DNA from: Mesorhizobium sp. NZP2298
Lineage (GTDB): Bacteria; Pseudomonadota; Alphaproteobacteria; Rhizobiales; Rhizobiaceae
Direction: 5' to 3'
DNA: 64,000 nucleotides
NCBI RefSeq assembly: GCF_013170825.1
Contig: NZ_CP033365.1
Coordinates: 4,972,001 to 5,036,000, forward strand
Shown: positions 8,831-18,947 of the stretch, one piece after another
How positions within the stretch are numbered: position 1 is the first letter of the stretch
Layout: every line of letters starts with the position of its first letter
Notes under the pieces: generated by a model
Databases searched by the model: none
The model's input: the letters and a program-made list of their open reading frames with translations, nothing else
What the model was told of the DNA's origin: nothing
Translations under genes and position numbers: made by a program

Positions 8831-9877
8831 TCACGGCTCCGCCACGGGCGTCCAGATCACATCCTCGATCTTCCGGGCACCGGTCGCCAGCATCGCCAGC
8901 CGGTCGAAGCCGAGCGCGATGCCGCTGGCCTGCGGCATGATGGCAAGGGCGGCGAGAAAATCGTCGTCCAGCGGGTAACGTTCGCCATAAATGCGCTCTT
9001 TCTCGTCCATCTCGAGGATGAAGCGCCGACGCTGCTCTTCAGCATCGGTCAGTTCGCCAAAACCGTTGGCGAGCTCGACGCCGCAGCAATAGAGTTCGAA
9101 GCGCTCGGCGACGCGGGGATCGCGCGGGCTTGGCCGCGCCAGCGCCGCCTCGGCGACCGGATACTCGCACAGGATGGTCGCGCGCCCCTGCCCCAGGAAC
9201 GGCTCGATCTTTTCCACCATCACCCGGCTGAACAGGTCGGCCCAGCTGTCGTCAGGTGCGGTTCGCAGGCCGGCCTTGGTCAAGGCGGCGTAAAGCGCGT
9301 GCCGGTCGGTGCCGCCATCGGCGGCGACGGTGGCCAGCAAATCGATGCCGGCATGGCGAGTAAAGGCATCCGCCACCGTCAGCCGTTCGGGCTCGGCGAA
9401 CGGATCGCAGTCACGGCCCCGGAAAGAAAAGCGCGTCGCCCCCGCCCTCGTCGCGGCCAGCGCCAGCAGATCGGCGCAATCACGCATCAGGCTCTCATAG
9501 GTCTCGCCCACCCGGTACCATTCGAGCATGGTGAACTCGGGATGGTGCAAGGGGCCGCGTTCGCGATTACGGTAGACCGGACCCAGGCTGAAGATCCTGA
9601 CCTCGCCGGCGGCGAGCAGCTTCTTGCAGGCGAATTCCGGCGAGGTGTGGAGATAAAGCGGCGAGCGAACGCCATCCGGGCCGACCGCTTCCGTGGCGAA
9701 AGCCGCCAGATGCGCCTCGTTGCCGGGCGAGACCTGCAAGGCCGATGTTTCCACCTCGATGAAACCGTTGCGGGCAAACCAGTCGCGCAGGGCAGCCGCC
9801 AGGCCATTGCGCAGCAGCAGGCGCGGCCGGCGGTCAGCGTGAACGTCAGGCATCCACCAGGGTGAAGCGGCGGTCAT
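8831..9877 (-). CDS. epmA: elongation factor P--(R)-beta-lysine ligase
   Basis: EpmA (GenX/PoxA) is a truncated class II lysyl-tRNA synthetase homologue that attaches beta-lysine to a conserved Lys of elongation factor P. The 348-residue protein lacks a tRNA anticodon-binding domain and keeps the catalytic motifs: motif 1 around [14 protein letters not shown], motif 2 [20 protein letters not shown], and motif 3 [12 protein letters not shown]. It is divergent from efp, its substrate gene. The aminomutase EpmB that makes beta-lysine is often a neighbour but is not found next to it here. Confidence 0.93.
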   Translation of the reverse strand: MTAASPWWMPDVHADRRPRLLLRNGLAAALRDWFARNGFIEVETSALQVSPGNEAHLAAFATEAVGPDGVRSPLYLHTSPEFACKKLLAAGEVRIFSLGPVYRNRERGPLHHPEFTMLEWYRVGETYESLMRDCADLLALAATRAGATRFSFRGRDCDPFAEPERLTVADAFTRHAGIDLLATVAADGGTDRHALYAALTKAGLRTAPDDSWADLFSRVMVEKIEPFLGQGRATILCEYPVAEAALARPSPRDPRVAERFELYCCGVELANGFGELTDAEEQRRRFILEMDEKERIYGERYPLDDDFLAALAIMPQASGIALGFDRLAMLATGARKIEDVIWTPVAEP

Positions 9878-10006
9878 GAGCGGATTGAAGGCGTGCTGGT
9901 GCGGGCCATGTCAGTTTGCGGCGGGGGCTGGCGGTTCGCGCCAAGATGCGCTACCAGCGCCGCACAAGCCGGCAAACGCCCGTCAACTCTCGCAGGATTT
10001 AAAACC

Positions 10007-10576
10007 GTGGTGAAAGTCATCGCCAGTTCGCTCCGCAAAGGCAATGTCGTCGACAAGGACGGCAAGCTTTATGTGATCCTCTTTGCCGAAAACATCCACC
10101 CAGGCAAGGGCACGCCAGTGACGCAGCTCGACATGCGCCGCATCGGCGACGGGGTGAAGGTGTCGGAGCGCTACCGCACCACCGAGCAGGTGGAGCGCGC
10201 CTATGTCGAAGAGCGCGAGCACACCTTCCTCTACGCCGACGGCGAAGGCTATCACTTCATGAACCCGGAGACCTATGACCAGGTGACGGTGACCGAAGCC
10301 GTGGTCGGCGACGCCGCCCCCTATCTGCAGGAAGGCATGCCGGTGCAGGTCTCGCAGTTCAACGGCATCGCAATCGCCCTGGTGCTGCCGCAGCGCGCCA
10401 CCTTCGAAGTGGTCGAAACGGAGCCGACGACCAAGGGGCAGACGGCGTCGTCCTCCTACAAGCCCGCCGTGCTCTCCAACGGCGTGCGCACCGCCGTGCC
10501 GCCGCACATCGCGCCAGGCACCCGCGTGGTGGTGATGACCGCCGATGGGTCCTATGTGGAGCGTGCGAAGGACTAG
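10007..10576 (+). CDS. efp: elongation factor P
   Basis: EF-P binds ribosomes stalled at polyproline stretches and promotes peptide bond formation. The protein is 189 residues with an N-terminal KOW-like domain, a central domain and a C-terminal OB domain ending [20 protein letters not shown]. The open frame extends to 9893, but homologues begin [11 protein letters not shown], so I use the GTG at 10007 (GTG at 10010 is equivalent). With that start the modified Lys in HPGKGTP is residue 34, the E. coli position, and so the likely target of the adjacent EpmA. It is divergent from epmA. Confidence 0.95.
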   Translation: MVKVIASSLRKGNVVDKDGKLYVILFAENIHPGKGTPVTQLDMRRIGDGVKVSERYRTTEQVERAYVEEREHTFLYADGEGYHFMNPETYDQVTVTEAVVGDAAPYLQEGMPVQVSQFNGIAIALVLPQRATFEVVETEPTTKGQTASSSYKPAVLSNGVRTAVPPHIAPGTRVVVMTADGSYVERAKD

Positions 10577-10744
10577 GCCTGCGCCAGAGCACGTCTTGTG
10601 ACGGCCTGGCATCCTATGCCGCCAAGCTTGGAAATTTGTTGCGCTCACTGACGCGGCGACTGCTGGAATCTGGCCGACAGCCGCATTGCAAATAGGGCCT
10701 TCGGATGTAAACTATCCCTCGGGAGAAGGTGCGCGGACAGGTGG

Positions 10745-11974
10745 ATGTCTCGCGGGCCCAGTGCCGAGATGTTCGTAGGGCATAACCCCTATCTGGTCGC
10801 GCTCTCGGTGGTGATCGCGATCCTGGGAGGATACACAGGTTTCGGGCTCGCAGCCCGCGTGCGCGGTACCGCCGGTGCCGGGCGCAGGTTTTTGCTCGCC
10901 GGCGCGGCCTTTTTCCTGGCGGTTGGTATCTGGACCATGCACTTCGTCGGCGTGCTGGCGGCACCGCTTCCCAGCGACACCGTCTATCTCGTCCTGCCGA
11001 CCATCGTCTCCTTCCTGATCTGCGCCCTCGTCGTCGGCGTGTCGCTGTTCTTCGTCTCGGTGGGCGAGCCCTCGGATAGCCGTGTCATGGCGTCGGCGCT
11101 GTTGCTCGGAGCCGGTATCGTGTCGATGCATTATGTCGGCATACACGGCCTGGCCGGCGCCTTCCGCGTCGAGCACGAGCGCGCCATGGTGCTGATGGCG
11201 GTGCTGATCGCTGTCGGTACGGCCTATGGCGGCCTGCGCGTGTTCCTGGCGCGTCATGTCGGCAGGCGCCTGGCGCTCAGCGCGGCGGCTTTCGGGGTTG
11301 CGGTTTCCGGCATGCATTACACTGCCATGTACGGTATGCGCTTCGTGCCGGCGCCGGCTCTCGACCACGGCTCGGACGGCCTCATCGCCTCGCCGCAGGT
11401 CCTGTCCTTGATCGTCTCGCTTCTGTGCTTCCTGATCGTCGCAGGCTTTCTGCTGTTCCTCGTCCCCGAGCCGCGCGCTCGCGTTTCGGTCGCGTCCGGC
11501 GCGGCCGATGGGCAGGATTTCGATGCCGCGGAAAGCATGAGACCCGAGGGAAACGGTTTCGACCTGACGGGCCTGCAGGCGCAACGGCATTTGCCGCTGC
11601 AAGGACTCGGACAACCGCGTATCGCCGCCGCGACGCGACTGCCCGTCGAGGGCAGCGACGGCACACATTTCATCGATGTTGGAGAGATCCGCAGCGTCAA
11701 GGCGGACGCCCACTACACGCTCGTCCATGACGGCAATCGCGAACGCATGTGTCCATGGGCGATCTCGCAGGCCGAAACGCAGCTCGATCCCGCCACCTTT
11801 ATCCGCGTCCACCGCAGTCATATTGTCTCGATCCCGCACGTCACGATGATCCGCAAGGAGGGAGACGGCGCCGTGGTGGAACTCGACGGCGTCGTGCCGC
11901 ATCTTGTGCCGGTGAGCCGTGCCAAGATCGCCGAACTCAGGGCGCGGCTAGGCCTGATCCGACGCGCCACCTGA
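10745..11974 (+). CDS. coxC: MHYT-LytTR membrane sensor-regulator, CoxC/CoxH type
   Basis: This 409-residue protein joins a seven-helix MHYT domain (residues about 12-245) to a C-terminal LytTR DNA-binding domain (about 305-402, with HFIDVGEIRSVKADAHYTLV and FIRVHRSHIVSI). Three copies of the MHYT motif are visible: MHFV, MHYV and MHYT. MHYT domains are thought to bind metal and sense diatomic gases such as CO, O2 or NO. This exact fusion is known as CoxC and CoxH in carboxidotrophs, where coxC precedes coxMSL, as here. It is therefore the probable CO-responsive regulator of the downstream operon. ATG at 10769 is an alternative start. Confidence 0.88.
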   Translation: MSRGPSAEMFVGHNPYLVALSVVIAILGGYTGFGLAARVRGTAGAGRRFLLAGAAFFLAVGIWTMHFVGVLAAPLPSDTVYLVLPTIVSFLICALVVGVSLFFVSVGEPSDSRVMASALLLGAGIVSMHYVGIHGLAGAFRVEHERAMVLMAVLIAVGTAYGGLRVFLARHVGRRLALSAAAFGVAVSGMHYTAMYGMRFVPAPALDHGSDGLIASPQVLSLIVSLLCFLIVAGFLLFLVPEPRARVSVASGAADGQDFDAAESMRPEGNGFDLTGLQAQRHLPLQGLGQPRIAAATRLPVEGSDGTHFIDVGEIRSVKADAHYTLVHDGNRERMCPWAISQAETQLDPATFIRVHRSHIVSIPHVTMIRKEGDGAVVELDGVVPHLVPVSRAKIAELRARLGLIRRAT

Positions 11975-12006
11975 CCACCTCCCCGGCATAGGTCACGATG
12001 ACTGAC

Positions 12007-12057
12007 GCAATTCGTGCGGATTTTACCGCATTTCGTGCCTTTCCGCGCTCTTCGTGA
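12007..12057 (+). promoter_or_regulatory. three TTCGTG direct repeats, candidate LytTR operator
   Basis: The coxC-coxM gap contains GCAATTCGTGC (12007-12017), GCATTTCGTGC (12028-12038) and GCTCTTCGTGA (12047-12057). The first two are exactly 21 bp apart and the third follows after 19 bp. LytTR proteins of other bacteria bind direct repeats spaced by about two helical turns, so these are good candidates for the binding site of the adjacent CoxC. A fourth TTCGTG at 12119-12124 is out of register. Binding is inferred. Confidence 0.5.
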
Positions 12058-12169
12058 CGCCTGAAGCCCGCATGTCTTGCGCATGCCGGACAGCGGGAAC
12101 AGCCTTCCCACCAGATTATTCGTGACCGGAACCGCATCCGAGTTCCGGCTCGAGGGAGGATAGACCGAC

Positions 12170-13033
12170 ATGATTCCAGGACCTTTCAGCTATCACCGCC
12201 CCGCGAGCGTCGCCGATGCGATCAAGCTGCTCGCCAACCTTGGTGAGGAGGCGCGGCCGCTGGCGGGCGGCCACAGCCTGATCCCGATGATGAAACTCAG
12301 GCTCGCGACGCCCGACCATCTGATCGACCTCCATGGCATAGATGGCCTCAAGGGTATCAGACGCGATGGCGACCGCATCGTCATCGGCGCCATGACCACC
12401 CAGCACGACCTGCTCGCCTCGGACGTGATCGCATCCTCCCTGCCGGTCCTGCATGAGACGGCGCTGCTGATCGCCGACCCGCAGGTGCGCTATCGCGGCA
12501 CCATCGGCGGCAATGTCGCCAATGGCGACCCCGGCAACGACATGCCGGCGCTGATGATGGCGCTCGGCGCCGACTACCTATTGGAAGGTCCCGACGGCAT
12601 CCGCACTGTGGCCGCACGGGAGTTCTACCAGGGCGCCTATTTCACCGCGCTCGAACCCGGCGAAATACTGACCTCGGTGTCGGTCCCCGTACCGCCGGTC
12701 GGCCATGGCTACGCCTACGAGAAGCTGAAACGCAAGATCGGCGACTATGCGACCGCCGCGGCCGCCGTGGTGCTGACCATGAGCGGCGGCAAGGTCGCGA
12801 CCTGCGTGATCGGGCTCACCAACCTGTCGGAGACCCCGCTGCTGGCCGAGGACGCCGCACAGGCGGTCATCGGCACCAGCCTCGACGACGCTGCCTTGAA
12901 GAGATCGGCCGAGGCGGCGGAGGCGGTGATGGAGCCTGCCGGCGACGGCAGGGGGCCGGCCGAATACAGGAAACATGTCGGCGGCATCCTGGTCCAGCGG
13001 GCGTTGAAACGCGCCGCGGCCAAGGCGGCCTGA
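12170..13033 (+). CDS. coxM: carbon monoxide dehydrogenase medium (FAD) subunit
   Basis: CoxM is the flavoprotein subunit of the aerobic Mo-Cu CO dehydrogenase; it passes electrons from the iron-sulfur clusters of CoxS through FAD to the quinone pool. The 287-residue length matches the family. The two FAD-binding motifs AGGHS (residues 32-36) and TIGG (111-114) are intact and sit at the positions expected from the Oligotropha enzyme. A clear GGGAGG ribosome site precedes the ATG. It is the first structural gene of the operon, with coxS 14 bases downstream. Confidence 0.96.
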   Translation: MIPGPFSYHRPASVADAIKLLANLGEEARPLAGGHSLIPMMKLRLATPDHLIDLHGIDGLKGIRRDGDRIVIGAMTTQHDLLASDVIASSLPVLHETALLIADPQVRYRGTIGGNVANGDPGNDMPALMMALGADYLLEGPDGIRTVAAREFYQGAYFTALEPGEILTSVSVPVPPVGHGYAYEKLKRKIGDYATAAAAVVLTMSGGKVATCVIGLTNLSETPLLAEDAAQAVIGTSLDDAALKRSAEAAEAVMEPAGDGRGPAEYRKHVGGILVQRALKRAAAKAA

Positions 13034-13047
13034 GGAGGAGACCGGAG

Positions 13048-13560
13048 ATGGCAACCCAGGCAAGGAAAACCCAGGTCAGCATGAAGGTGAACGGTGTCGA
13101 GGTCGACGGCCTCGTCGAGCCACGTACCCTGCTCGTTCATTTCATCCGCGAAAACCTGCAACTCACTGGAACCCATATCGGGTGCGAGACGACGCATTGC
13201 GGCGCCTGTACGGTGGATCTCAACGGCATGTCGGTGAAGAGCTGCACGATCTTTGCCGTGCAAGCCGACGGCGCCGAGATCACCACGGTGGAGGGCATCG
13301 CCAACGCGGACGGCACGCTGGCGGCATTGCAGGAAGGCTTCAGGCAGATGCACGGACTGCAATGCGGCTTTTGCACACCGGGTATGATCGTGCGCGCGCA
13401 CCGGCTTCTGCAGGAGAACCCGAACCCCACTGAAGAAGAAATCCGTTTCGGCATCGCAGGCAATCTGTGCCGCTGCACCGGCTACCAGAACATCGTCAGG
13501 GCAATCCAGTACGCGGCCGCCAAGATCAACGGCACGGAATTCCAGGAGGCAGCGGAATGA
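13048..13560 (+). CDS. coxS: carbon monoxide dehydrogenase small (2Fe-2S) subunit
   Basis: CoxS carries the two [2Fe-2S] clusters linking the molybdenum site of CoxL to the FAD of CoxM. In this 170-residue protein the plant-ferredoxin-type cluster is bound by Cys46, Cys51, Cys54 and Cys66 ([10 protein letters not shown]), and the helical-domain cluster by Cys106, Cys109, Cys141 and Cys143 (CGFC and CRC). All eight ligands are present. The stop codon overlaps the start of coxL by 4 bases, so the subunits are translationally coupled. Confidence 0.96.
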   Translation: MATQARKTQVSMKVNGVEVDGLVEPRTLLVHFIRENLQLTGTHIGCETTHCGACTVDLNGMSVKSCTIFAVQADGAEITTVEGIANADGTLAALQEGFRQMHGLQCGFCTPGMIVRAHRLLQENPNPTEEEIRFGIAGNLCRCTGYQNIVRAIQYAAAKINGTEFQEAAE

Positions 13561-15977
13561 ACGACATGACCCCGACGCGCGAACAGCGCGAAGCGAAATT
13601 GGAAGGCATGGGCTGCAAGAGGAAGCGGGTCGAGGATATCCGCTTCACGCAAGGCCGGGGCAATTATGTCGACGACATCAAGCTGCCCGGCATGCTGCAT
13701 GGCGACTTCGTGCGCTCGCCGCACGCCCATGCCCGCGTCAAGTCGATCAACGCCGAGAAGGCGCTCAAAATCCCCGGCGTGCTCGCCGTGATTACGGCGG
13801 AGACGCTGAAGACCGTGAATTTGGCCTGGATGCCGACGCTGGCGGGCGATGTGCAGATGGTGCTGGCCGACGGCAAGGTCCTGTTCCAGAATCAGGAAGT
13901 CGCTTTCGTCGTCGCCACCGACCGCTACACCGCCGATGACGGCATCAATGCCGTGGAGGTCGAGTATGAGGCGTTGCCGCCGCTGGTCGATCCGTTCAAG
14001 GCGATGGACCCTGATGCGCCAGTATTGCGCGAGGATCTTGCCGGCAAGACGACCGGTGCGCATGGCCCGCGCAAGCACCACAACCATATCTTCGAATGGA
14101 CGGTGGGCGACAAGGATCTCACCGACGCCGCCTTCCGCAAGGCGGAGGTGACGATCAAGGAGATGATCTCCTACCATCGCACCCACCCGTCGCCGCTCGA
14201 AACCTGCCAGTGCCTCTGCTCCTTCGACAAGGTGAAGGGCGAACTGACCATCTACGGCACGTTCCAGGCGCCGCACGTCATCCGCACCGTGGTGGCGCTG
14301 ATCGCCAAGATTCCGGAACACAAGATCCATGTCATCGCGCCCGACATAGGCGGCGGCTTCGGCAACAAGGTCGGCGCCTATCCCGGCTATATCTGCGCGG
14401 CGGTGGCATCGATCGTGACGGGCAAACCTGTCAAATGGGTCGAGGACCGTATCGAGAACCTGACGGCGACCTCCTTTGCCCGCGACTACCACATGACGAC
14501 GGAGATCGCGGCGACCAAGGAAGGCAAGGTCACCGGCCTGCGCGTCCACGTGCTGGCCGATCACGGCGCCTTCGACGCCTGCGCCGATCCGTCGAAATGG
14601 CCCGCCGGTTTCTTCAACATCGTCACGGGTTCCTACGACTTCCCGGTGGCGCATCTGGCAGTCGACGGAGTCTACACCAACAAGGCGCCGGGCGGTGTCG
14701 CCTATCGCTGCTCGTTCCGGGTGACGGAAGCCGCCTACTGCATCGAGCGGGGCATGGATATCCTTGCCCAGAAGCTCGGCATGGACCCGGCGGAGCTGCG
14801 GCTCAAGAACTTCATCAAGCCTGAGCAGTTCCCATACCATTCCGCGCTCGGCTGGGAATATGATTCCGGCGACTACCACACCGCCATGAAGAAGATGATG
14901 GAGACGGTCGACTACGCCGGGCTGCGCAAGGAACAGGCCGCCAGGCGCGCAGCGTTCAAGCGCGGCGAGACGCGCGAGATCATGGGCCTCGGTGTCTCCT
15001 TCTTCACCGAGATCGTCGGCGCCGGCCCCTCGAAGAACTGCGACATCCTCGGCATCGCCATGTTCGATTCCTGCGAGATCAGGCTGCACCCGACCGGCGC
15101 CGGCATCGCGCGGGTCGGGACCAAGAGCCAGGGCCAGGGCCACGAGACGACGTGGGCGCAGATCATCGCGACCGAGATCGGCATTCCGGCCGACGACATC
15201 ATGGTCGAGGAAGGCAATACCGACACCGCGCCTTACGGACTGGGCACCTACGGCTCGCGCTCGACGCCGGTGGCGGGCGCCGCCATCGCCATGGCCGCGC
15301 GCAAGATCAAGGCCAAGGCACAGATGATCGCCGCCTACAAGCTCGAGGTCCATGAAGACGATCTCGAATGGGACATCGACGGCTTCCGGGTAAAGGGACT
15401 GCCGGAGAAATTCCTCGGCATGAAGGATATCTGCTGGATCGCCTACAATTCCCCACCGCCCGGCATGGAGCCGGGGCTGGAAGCGGTGAGCTACTACGAT
15501 CCTCCCAACATGACCTATCCGTTCGGGGCCTATATCTGCGTCATGGATATCGACGTGGATACGGGAGTCTACAAAGTCCGCCGCTTCTACGCGCTGGACG
15601 ATTGCGGCACGCGCATCAACCCGATGATCATCGAGGGCCAGGTGCATGGCGGACTGACCGAGGCCTTCGCCATCGCCATGGGCCAGGAGATTGCCTATGA
15701 CGAGGCCGGCAACGTCACCACCGGCTCGTTCATGGATTTCTTCATTCCGACCGCGGTCGAAACACCGCGCTGGGAAACCGACTTCACCGTGACCCCGTCG
15801 CCGCATCATCCGATCGGCGCCAAAGGCGTCGGCGAAAGCCCCAATGTCGGCGGCGTGCCGGCCTTTTCCAACGCCGTCAACGACGCTTTCTCGTTCCTCG
15901 GCTCCACGCACATCCAGATGCCGCATGACTACTGGCGCAACTGGCGGGTGGCGAAGCAACTGGGGGCGGTCGGATAG
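13557..15977 (+). CDS. coxL: carbon monoxide dehydrogenase large subunit, form I (Mo-Cu)
   Basis: CoxL is the catalytic subunit that oxidises CO with water to CO2 at a copper-molybdenum centre with a molybdopterin cytosine dinucleotide cofactor. The protein has 806 residues. The active-site loop is AYRCSFR at residues 382-388, the form I signature, with Cys385 as copper ligand; form II homologues have AYRGAGR instead. The catalytic Glu of GVGESPN is residue 760. Both positions are offset by 3 from the Oligotropha numbering I recall (388 and 763). The ATG at 13557 overlaps the coxS stop; upstream open frame is out-of-frame coxS. Confidence 0.97.
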   Translation: MNDMTPTREQREAKLEGMGCKRKRVEDIRFTQGRGNYVDDIKLPGMLHGDFVRSPHAHARVKSINAEKALKIPGVLAVITAETLKTVNLAWMPTLAGDVQMVLADGKVLFQNQEVAFVVATDRYTADDGINAVEVEYEALPPLVDPFKAMDPDAPVLREDLAGKTTGAHGPRKHHNHIFEWTVGDKDLTDAAFRKAEVTIKEMISYHRTHPSPLETCQCLCSFDKVKGELTIYGTFQAPHVIRTVVALIAKIPEHKIHVIAPDIGGGFGNKVGAYPGYICAAVASIVTGKPVKWVEDRIENLTATSFARDYHMTTEIAATKEGKVTGLRVHVLADHGAFDACADPSKWPAGFFNIVTGSYDFPVAHLAVDGVYTNKAPGGVAYRCSFRVTEAAYCIERGMDILAQKLGMDPAELRLKNFIKPEQFPYHSALGWEYDSGDYHTAMKKMMETVDYAGLRKEQAARRAAFKRGETREIMGLGVSFFTEIVGAGPSKNCDILGIAMFDSCEIRLHPTGAGIARVGTKSQGQGHETTWAQIIATEIGIPADDIMVEEGNTDTAPYGLGTYGSRSTPVAGAAIAMAARKIKAKAQMIAAYKLEVHEDDLEWDIDGFRVKGLPEKFLGMKDICWIAYNSPPPGMEPGLEAVSYYDPPNMTYPFGAYICVMDIDVDTGVYKVRRFYALDDCGTRINPMIIEGQVHGGLTEAFAIAMGQEIAYDEAGNVTTGSFMDFFIPTAVETPRWETDFTVTPSPHHPIGAKGVGESPNVGGVPAFSNAVNDAFSFLGSTHIQMPHDYWRNWRVAKQLGAVG

Positions 15978-15985
15978 TCCTTCCC

Positions 15986-16870
15986 ATGGCCCTCCCCCTC
16001 GACAAGATCGCCGGCCGCCTAGCCGCAGCAGGCTACATTGCCGACGCCGAACTGGCGACCGCCATCGGCATCATGCAGTTGCTCAAGCGGCCGCTGCTGC
16101 TGGAGGGCGAGGCGGGCGTCGGCAAGACCGAGGTCGCCAAGGCGCTGACGTTCGTGCACGACACGGAACTGATCCGCCTGCAATGCTACGAGGGCCTCGA
16201 CCAATCTGCGGCGCTCTACGAGTGGAACTATCAGCGCCAGTTGCTCGCCATCGAGGCGCACAAGGCCGGCACCAACCGCAACGCCGACACGATCGAGGAC
16301 AGGATATTCTCCGAAAAGTACCTGCTTGAGCGGCCGTTGCTGGCCGCCATCCGGAGGAAAAAGCCGCCGGTGCTGCTAATCGACGAGGTCGATCGCGCCG
16401 ACGAGGAATTCGAAGCTTTTCTTCTCGAACTGCTTTCCGATTTTCAGGTCTCGATCCCTGAGCTCGGCACCATCACGGCCATATCCGTTCCGCACGTTGT
16501 GCTGACCTCGAACGGCACCCGCGAACTGTCCGATGCGCTGCGCCGGCGCTGCCTCTACCACTATGTCGACTATCCCGACGTCGATCGCGAGGCACGCATC
16601 ATCATGGCGCGAATCCCGCAGGCAGGCGCTGCGCTCTCGCTGCAGATCGCCCGCATGGTCGAAAGCATCCGCAAGGAGGAATTGCGCAAGGTGCCGGGCA
16701 TCGCGGAAACGCTCGACTGGGCCGCGGCACTTGTCGGCCTCGATGTGACGGACTTGCACGAGAAGTCCGAAAACGTGCACGAGACGCTGATCTGCCTGCT
16801 GAAAACCCGGGAAGACTGCGCGCGCATGACGCGCCAGGTCACGCAGCGCATATTGGGAAGAGTGGCATGA
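15986..16870 (+). CDS. coxD: AAA+ ATPase for CO dehydrogenase maturation, MoxR type
   Basis: CoxD is a MoxR-family AAA+ ATPase required to assemble the sulfur-bridged Cu-Mo centre in apo-CoxL. This 294-residue protein has Walker A GEAGVGKT at residues 41-48, Walker B VLLIDEVDRADEEFE near 130, and the sensor-like VVLTSNGTRELSDALRRRC. It starts 8 bases after coxL and overlaps coxE by 4 bases. MoxR ATPases work with von Willebrand factor partners, and CoxE, encoded next, is that partner. Confidence 0.94.
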   Translation: MALPLDKIAGRLAAAGYIADAELATAIGIMQLLKRPLLLEGEAGVGKTEVAKALTFVHDTELIRLQCYEGLDQSAALYEWNYQRQLLAIEAHKAGTNRNADTIEDRIFSEKYLLERPLLAAIRRKKPPVLLIDEVDRADEEFEAFLLELLSDFQVSIPELGTITAISVPHVVLTSNGTRELSDALRRRCLYHYVDYPDVDREARIIMARIPQAGAALSLQIARMVESIRKEELRKVPGIAETLDWAAALVGLDVTDLHEKSENVHETLICLLKTREDCARMTRQVTQRILGRVA

Positions 16871-18075
16871 GTTGCTGCGGCACCCCTCCGAGCCTCGACG
16901 AGATGGACGAGGTCTCGCGCCTCGTCTCTCGCAAACTCTCGGCCTTCCTTGCCACGCTGCGCGGCGCCGCCTTCGCGGTGGGCGCGCGAGAAGGCCAGGA
17001 TGCCGCGGCGCTGCTTGCCGCTGGCTATGGGAAAAAGCCCGGCCTGCTGCGCTCGGCCTTCAAGCATCTGTTCTCGGCCCGCAAGGCCGACTGGGAGAAA
17101 TTCGACGGCATCTTCGATGCGTTCTGGCTGAAGAAGCGCGTGCGTTCGCGCATTGCCGCTTCAGGCAGGCCCGCCAACGCCGACCATCCGTCGGTGAAAT
17201 CGCTTCAGGACGGCCCGGACAAGCAGAAAGGTGGCGAGGCGTTCGACCAGATCGCCTCCGGCGGCGAGGTGGGCGTCGAGGAACGATCCGGCGAAGGACG
17301 CGCCGAGGGCGCGTCGCGGACGGAAACCATCGCCGAAACCGATTTCCGCAAACTCTCCGACCCCGCCGACATCGCCGAGGCGCATGCCGTCGCCGAACGG
17401 TTGGCGCGTGTCATGCGCACACGGCTGACGCGGCGCGACCTCGCGCGTCGGCGTGGCTACCGGCTGGACCTCAGGCGCACCATACATCGCAACATCAGCC
17501 ATGGCGGCGTGCCGGTCAGCCTGGTCAGGCGACAGCGCAAGCAAAAGCCGCTGCGGCTGGTGATCCTGCTCGACGCTTCGGGTTCGATGAGCATGTATAC
17601 CGGCGCCTTCCTGCGGTTCATCCACGGCGCCCTCGACGCCTTCCGCGAAGCCGAGGCCTTCCTGTTCCACACCAGGCTTGCCCATGTCTCCGACGCCATG
17701 AGGGAGAAGGATGCGGCGCGCGCGCTCGACCGTCTGTCGATGATGGCCCAAGGCGCTGGTGGCGGCACGAGGATCGGAGAGAGCCTGCAGACCTTCAACC
17801 GCTGGCACGCCGCCCGCGTCATCCATTCACGCACCTGCGTGATGATCGTCTCGGACGGCTACGAAACCGGCGACGCAGCCCTGCTCGGCCGCGAGATGGA
17901 GCAGCTTGGGCGACGCTGCCGGCGCATCGTCTGGCTGAACCCGATGATGGGCTGGGAGGGCTACGCGCCGGAGGCCGCCGGCATCAAGGCAGCGCTGCCG
18001 CATGTCGATCTGTTCGCGCCGGCGCATACGCTGAAGAGCCTGGCCGCGCTCGAACCCTATTTGAGCAAACTGTGA
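16867..18075 (+). CDS. coxE: VWA domain-containing CO dehydrogenase maturation protein
   Basis: CoxE (402 residues) is the von Willebrand factor A partner of the CoxD ATPase in copper insertion into CO dehydrogenase. The metal-ion-dependent adhesion site DASGSMS begins at about residue 236. The N-terminal half is charged, with a flexible linker around residues 105-160. Its ATG lies in an ATGA overlap with coxD, and coxF follows after 20 bases. The first residues MSCCGTPPS include a Cys pair; whether it binds copper is unknown. Confidence 0.94.
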   Translation: MSCCGTPPSLDEMDEVSRLVSRKLSAFLATLRGAAFAVGAREGQDAAALLAAGYGKKPGLLRSAFKHLFSARKADWEKFDGIFDAFWLKKRVRSRIAASGRPANADHPSVKSLQDGPDKQKGGEAFDQIASGGEVGVEERSGEGRAEGASRTETIAETDFRKLSDPADIAEAHAVAERLARVMRTRLTRRDLARRRGYRLDLRRTIHRNISHGGVPVSLVRRQRKQKPLRLVILLDASGSMSMYTGAFLRFIHGALDAFREAEAFLFHTRLAHVSDAMREKDAARALDRLSMMAQGAGGGTRIGESLQTFNRWHAARVIHSRTCVMIVSDGYETGDAALLGREMEQLGRRCRRIVWLNPMMGWEGYAPEAAGIKAALPHVDLFAPAHTLKSLAALEPYLSKL

Positions 18076-18095
18076 CGGAGACGGGAGGTTTTGCC

Positions 18096-18944
18096 ATGAA
18101 CGCCCATGTCGATGTGCTCGATATCGTATCCCGCCTGAAGGCGGCCGAAGAGCCCTTTGTGCTCGCCACCGTGGTGCGCACCGTGTCGGTGACGGCGGCC
18201 AAGGCGGGCGCCAAGGCCGTGATCCGTCCGGACGGCCGCATCGAGGCCGGCTGGATCGGTGGCGGCTGCGCGCGCGGGGCCACGCTCAAGGCGGCGCGCG
18301 AGGCGCTGACCGACGGGCAGTCGCGGCTGATCTCGATTCAACCGGAAAATCTTCTGGAGGAACTGGGCGTGCATGCGGGTGACGATCGTGACGGGATAGA
18401 ATTCGCCAAGAACATGTGCCCGTCCAAGGGCACGATGGACATCTTCGTGGAGCCGGTGCTGCCGCGCCCGTCGCTTGTCGTGCTGGGTTCCAGCCCGGTG
18501 GCGCTGGCACTGATCGAGCAGGCGAGGCCTCTCGGCTACCACGTCACGCTGGCATCGCCGATGGCGGACCTGTCCGCCATGCCCGACGCGGATCTGCTCG
18601 TCGACGGATTTCGGATCGAAGCACATCATGGCGCAAGACGCTTCGTCGTCGTTTCCACGCAAGGCAAAGGCGATGAGGCGGCACTGAAAGCGGCGCTCGG
18701 CATGGATGCCGACTACCGCGGCTTCGTCGGCAGCCGCCGCAAGATCGCGGCGTTGCGCGAAAAACTGGCCGCCGACAGCATCTCGCCTGCGGCGCTGGAT
18801 GGCATCAAGGCGCCGGCCGGTCTCGACCTCGGCGCCATCACGCCCGAGGAGATCGCCCTGTCGATCCTCGCCGAAATCACACAACGCCGCCGCGAAGGAC
18901 AGCGCAGCACGGCGGCACATCAATCCGCAGCAGAAAAGGCATAG
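18096..18944 (+). CDS. coxF: XdhC/CoxI-family molybdenum enzyme maturation protein
   Basis: CoxF is an XdhC-family protein of about 282 residues thought to handle the molybdenum cofactor or its sulfuration for CoxL. The conserved GWIGGGCARG motif lies near residue 50, and a Rossmann-like stretch VVLGSSPVALALIEQARPLG near residue 127. The end LDLGAITPEEIALSILAEI is typical of XdhC. The same frame is open far upstream, but that part is antisense or alternative-frame coxE, so the ATG at 18096 behind a GGGAGG site is the start. coxG follows after 3 bases. Confidence 0.9.
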   Translation: MNAHVDVLDIVSRLKAAEEPFVLATVVRTVSVTAAKAGAKAVIRPDGRIEAGWIGGGCARGATLKAAREALTDGQSRLISIQPENLLEELGVHAGDDRDGIEFAKNMCPSKGTMDIFVEPVLPRPSLVVLGSSPVALALIEQARPLGYHVTLASPMADLSAMPDADLLVDGFRIEAHHGARRFVVVSTQGKGDEAALKAALGMDADYRGFVGSRRKIAALREKLAADSISPAALDGIKAPAGLDLGAITPEEIALSILAEITQRRREGQRSTAAHQSAAEKA

Positions 18945-18947
18945 ACG

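Noticed and set aside
13482..15959. 825-codon open frame antisense to coxL
   Set aside because: It mirrors a highly conserved CoxL with all active-site residues; long antisense frames are expected in G+C-rich genes. Its protein is rich in Arg, His and Asp with no recognisable domain.
16872..18095. Upstream extension of the coxF frame across coxE
   Set aside because: This part is out of frame with the well-supported CoxE, and XdhC homology begins only after the ATG at 18096.
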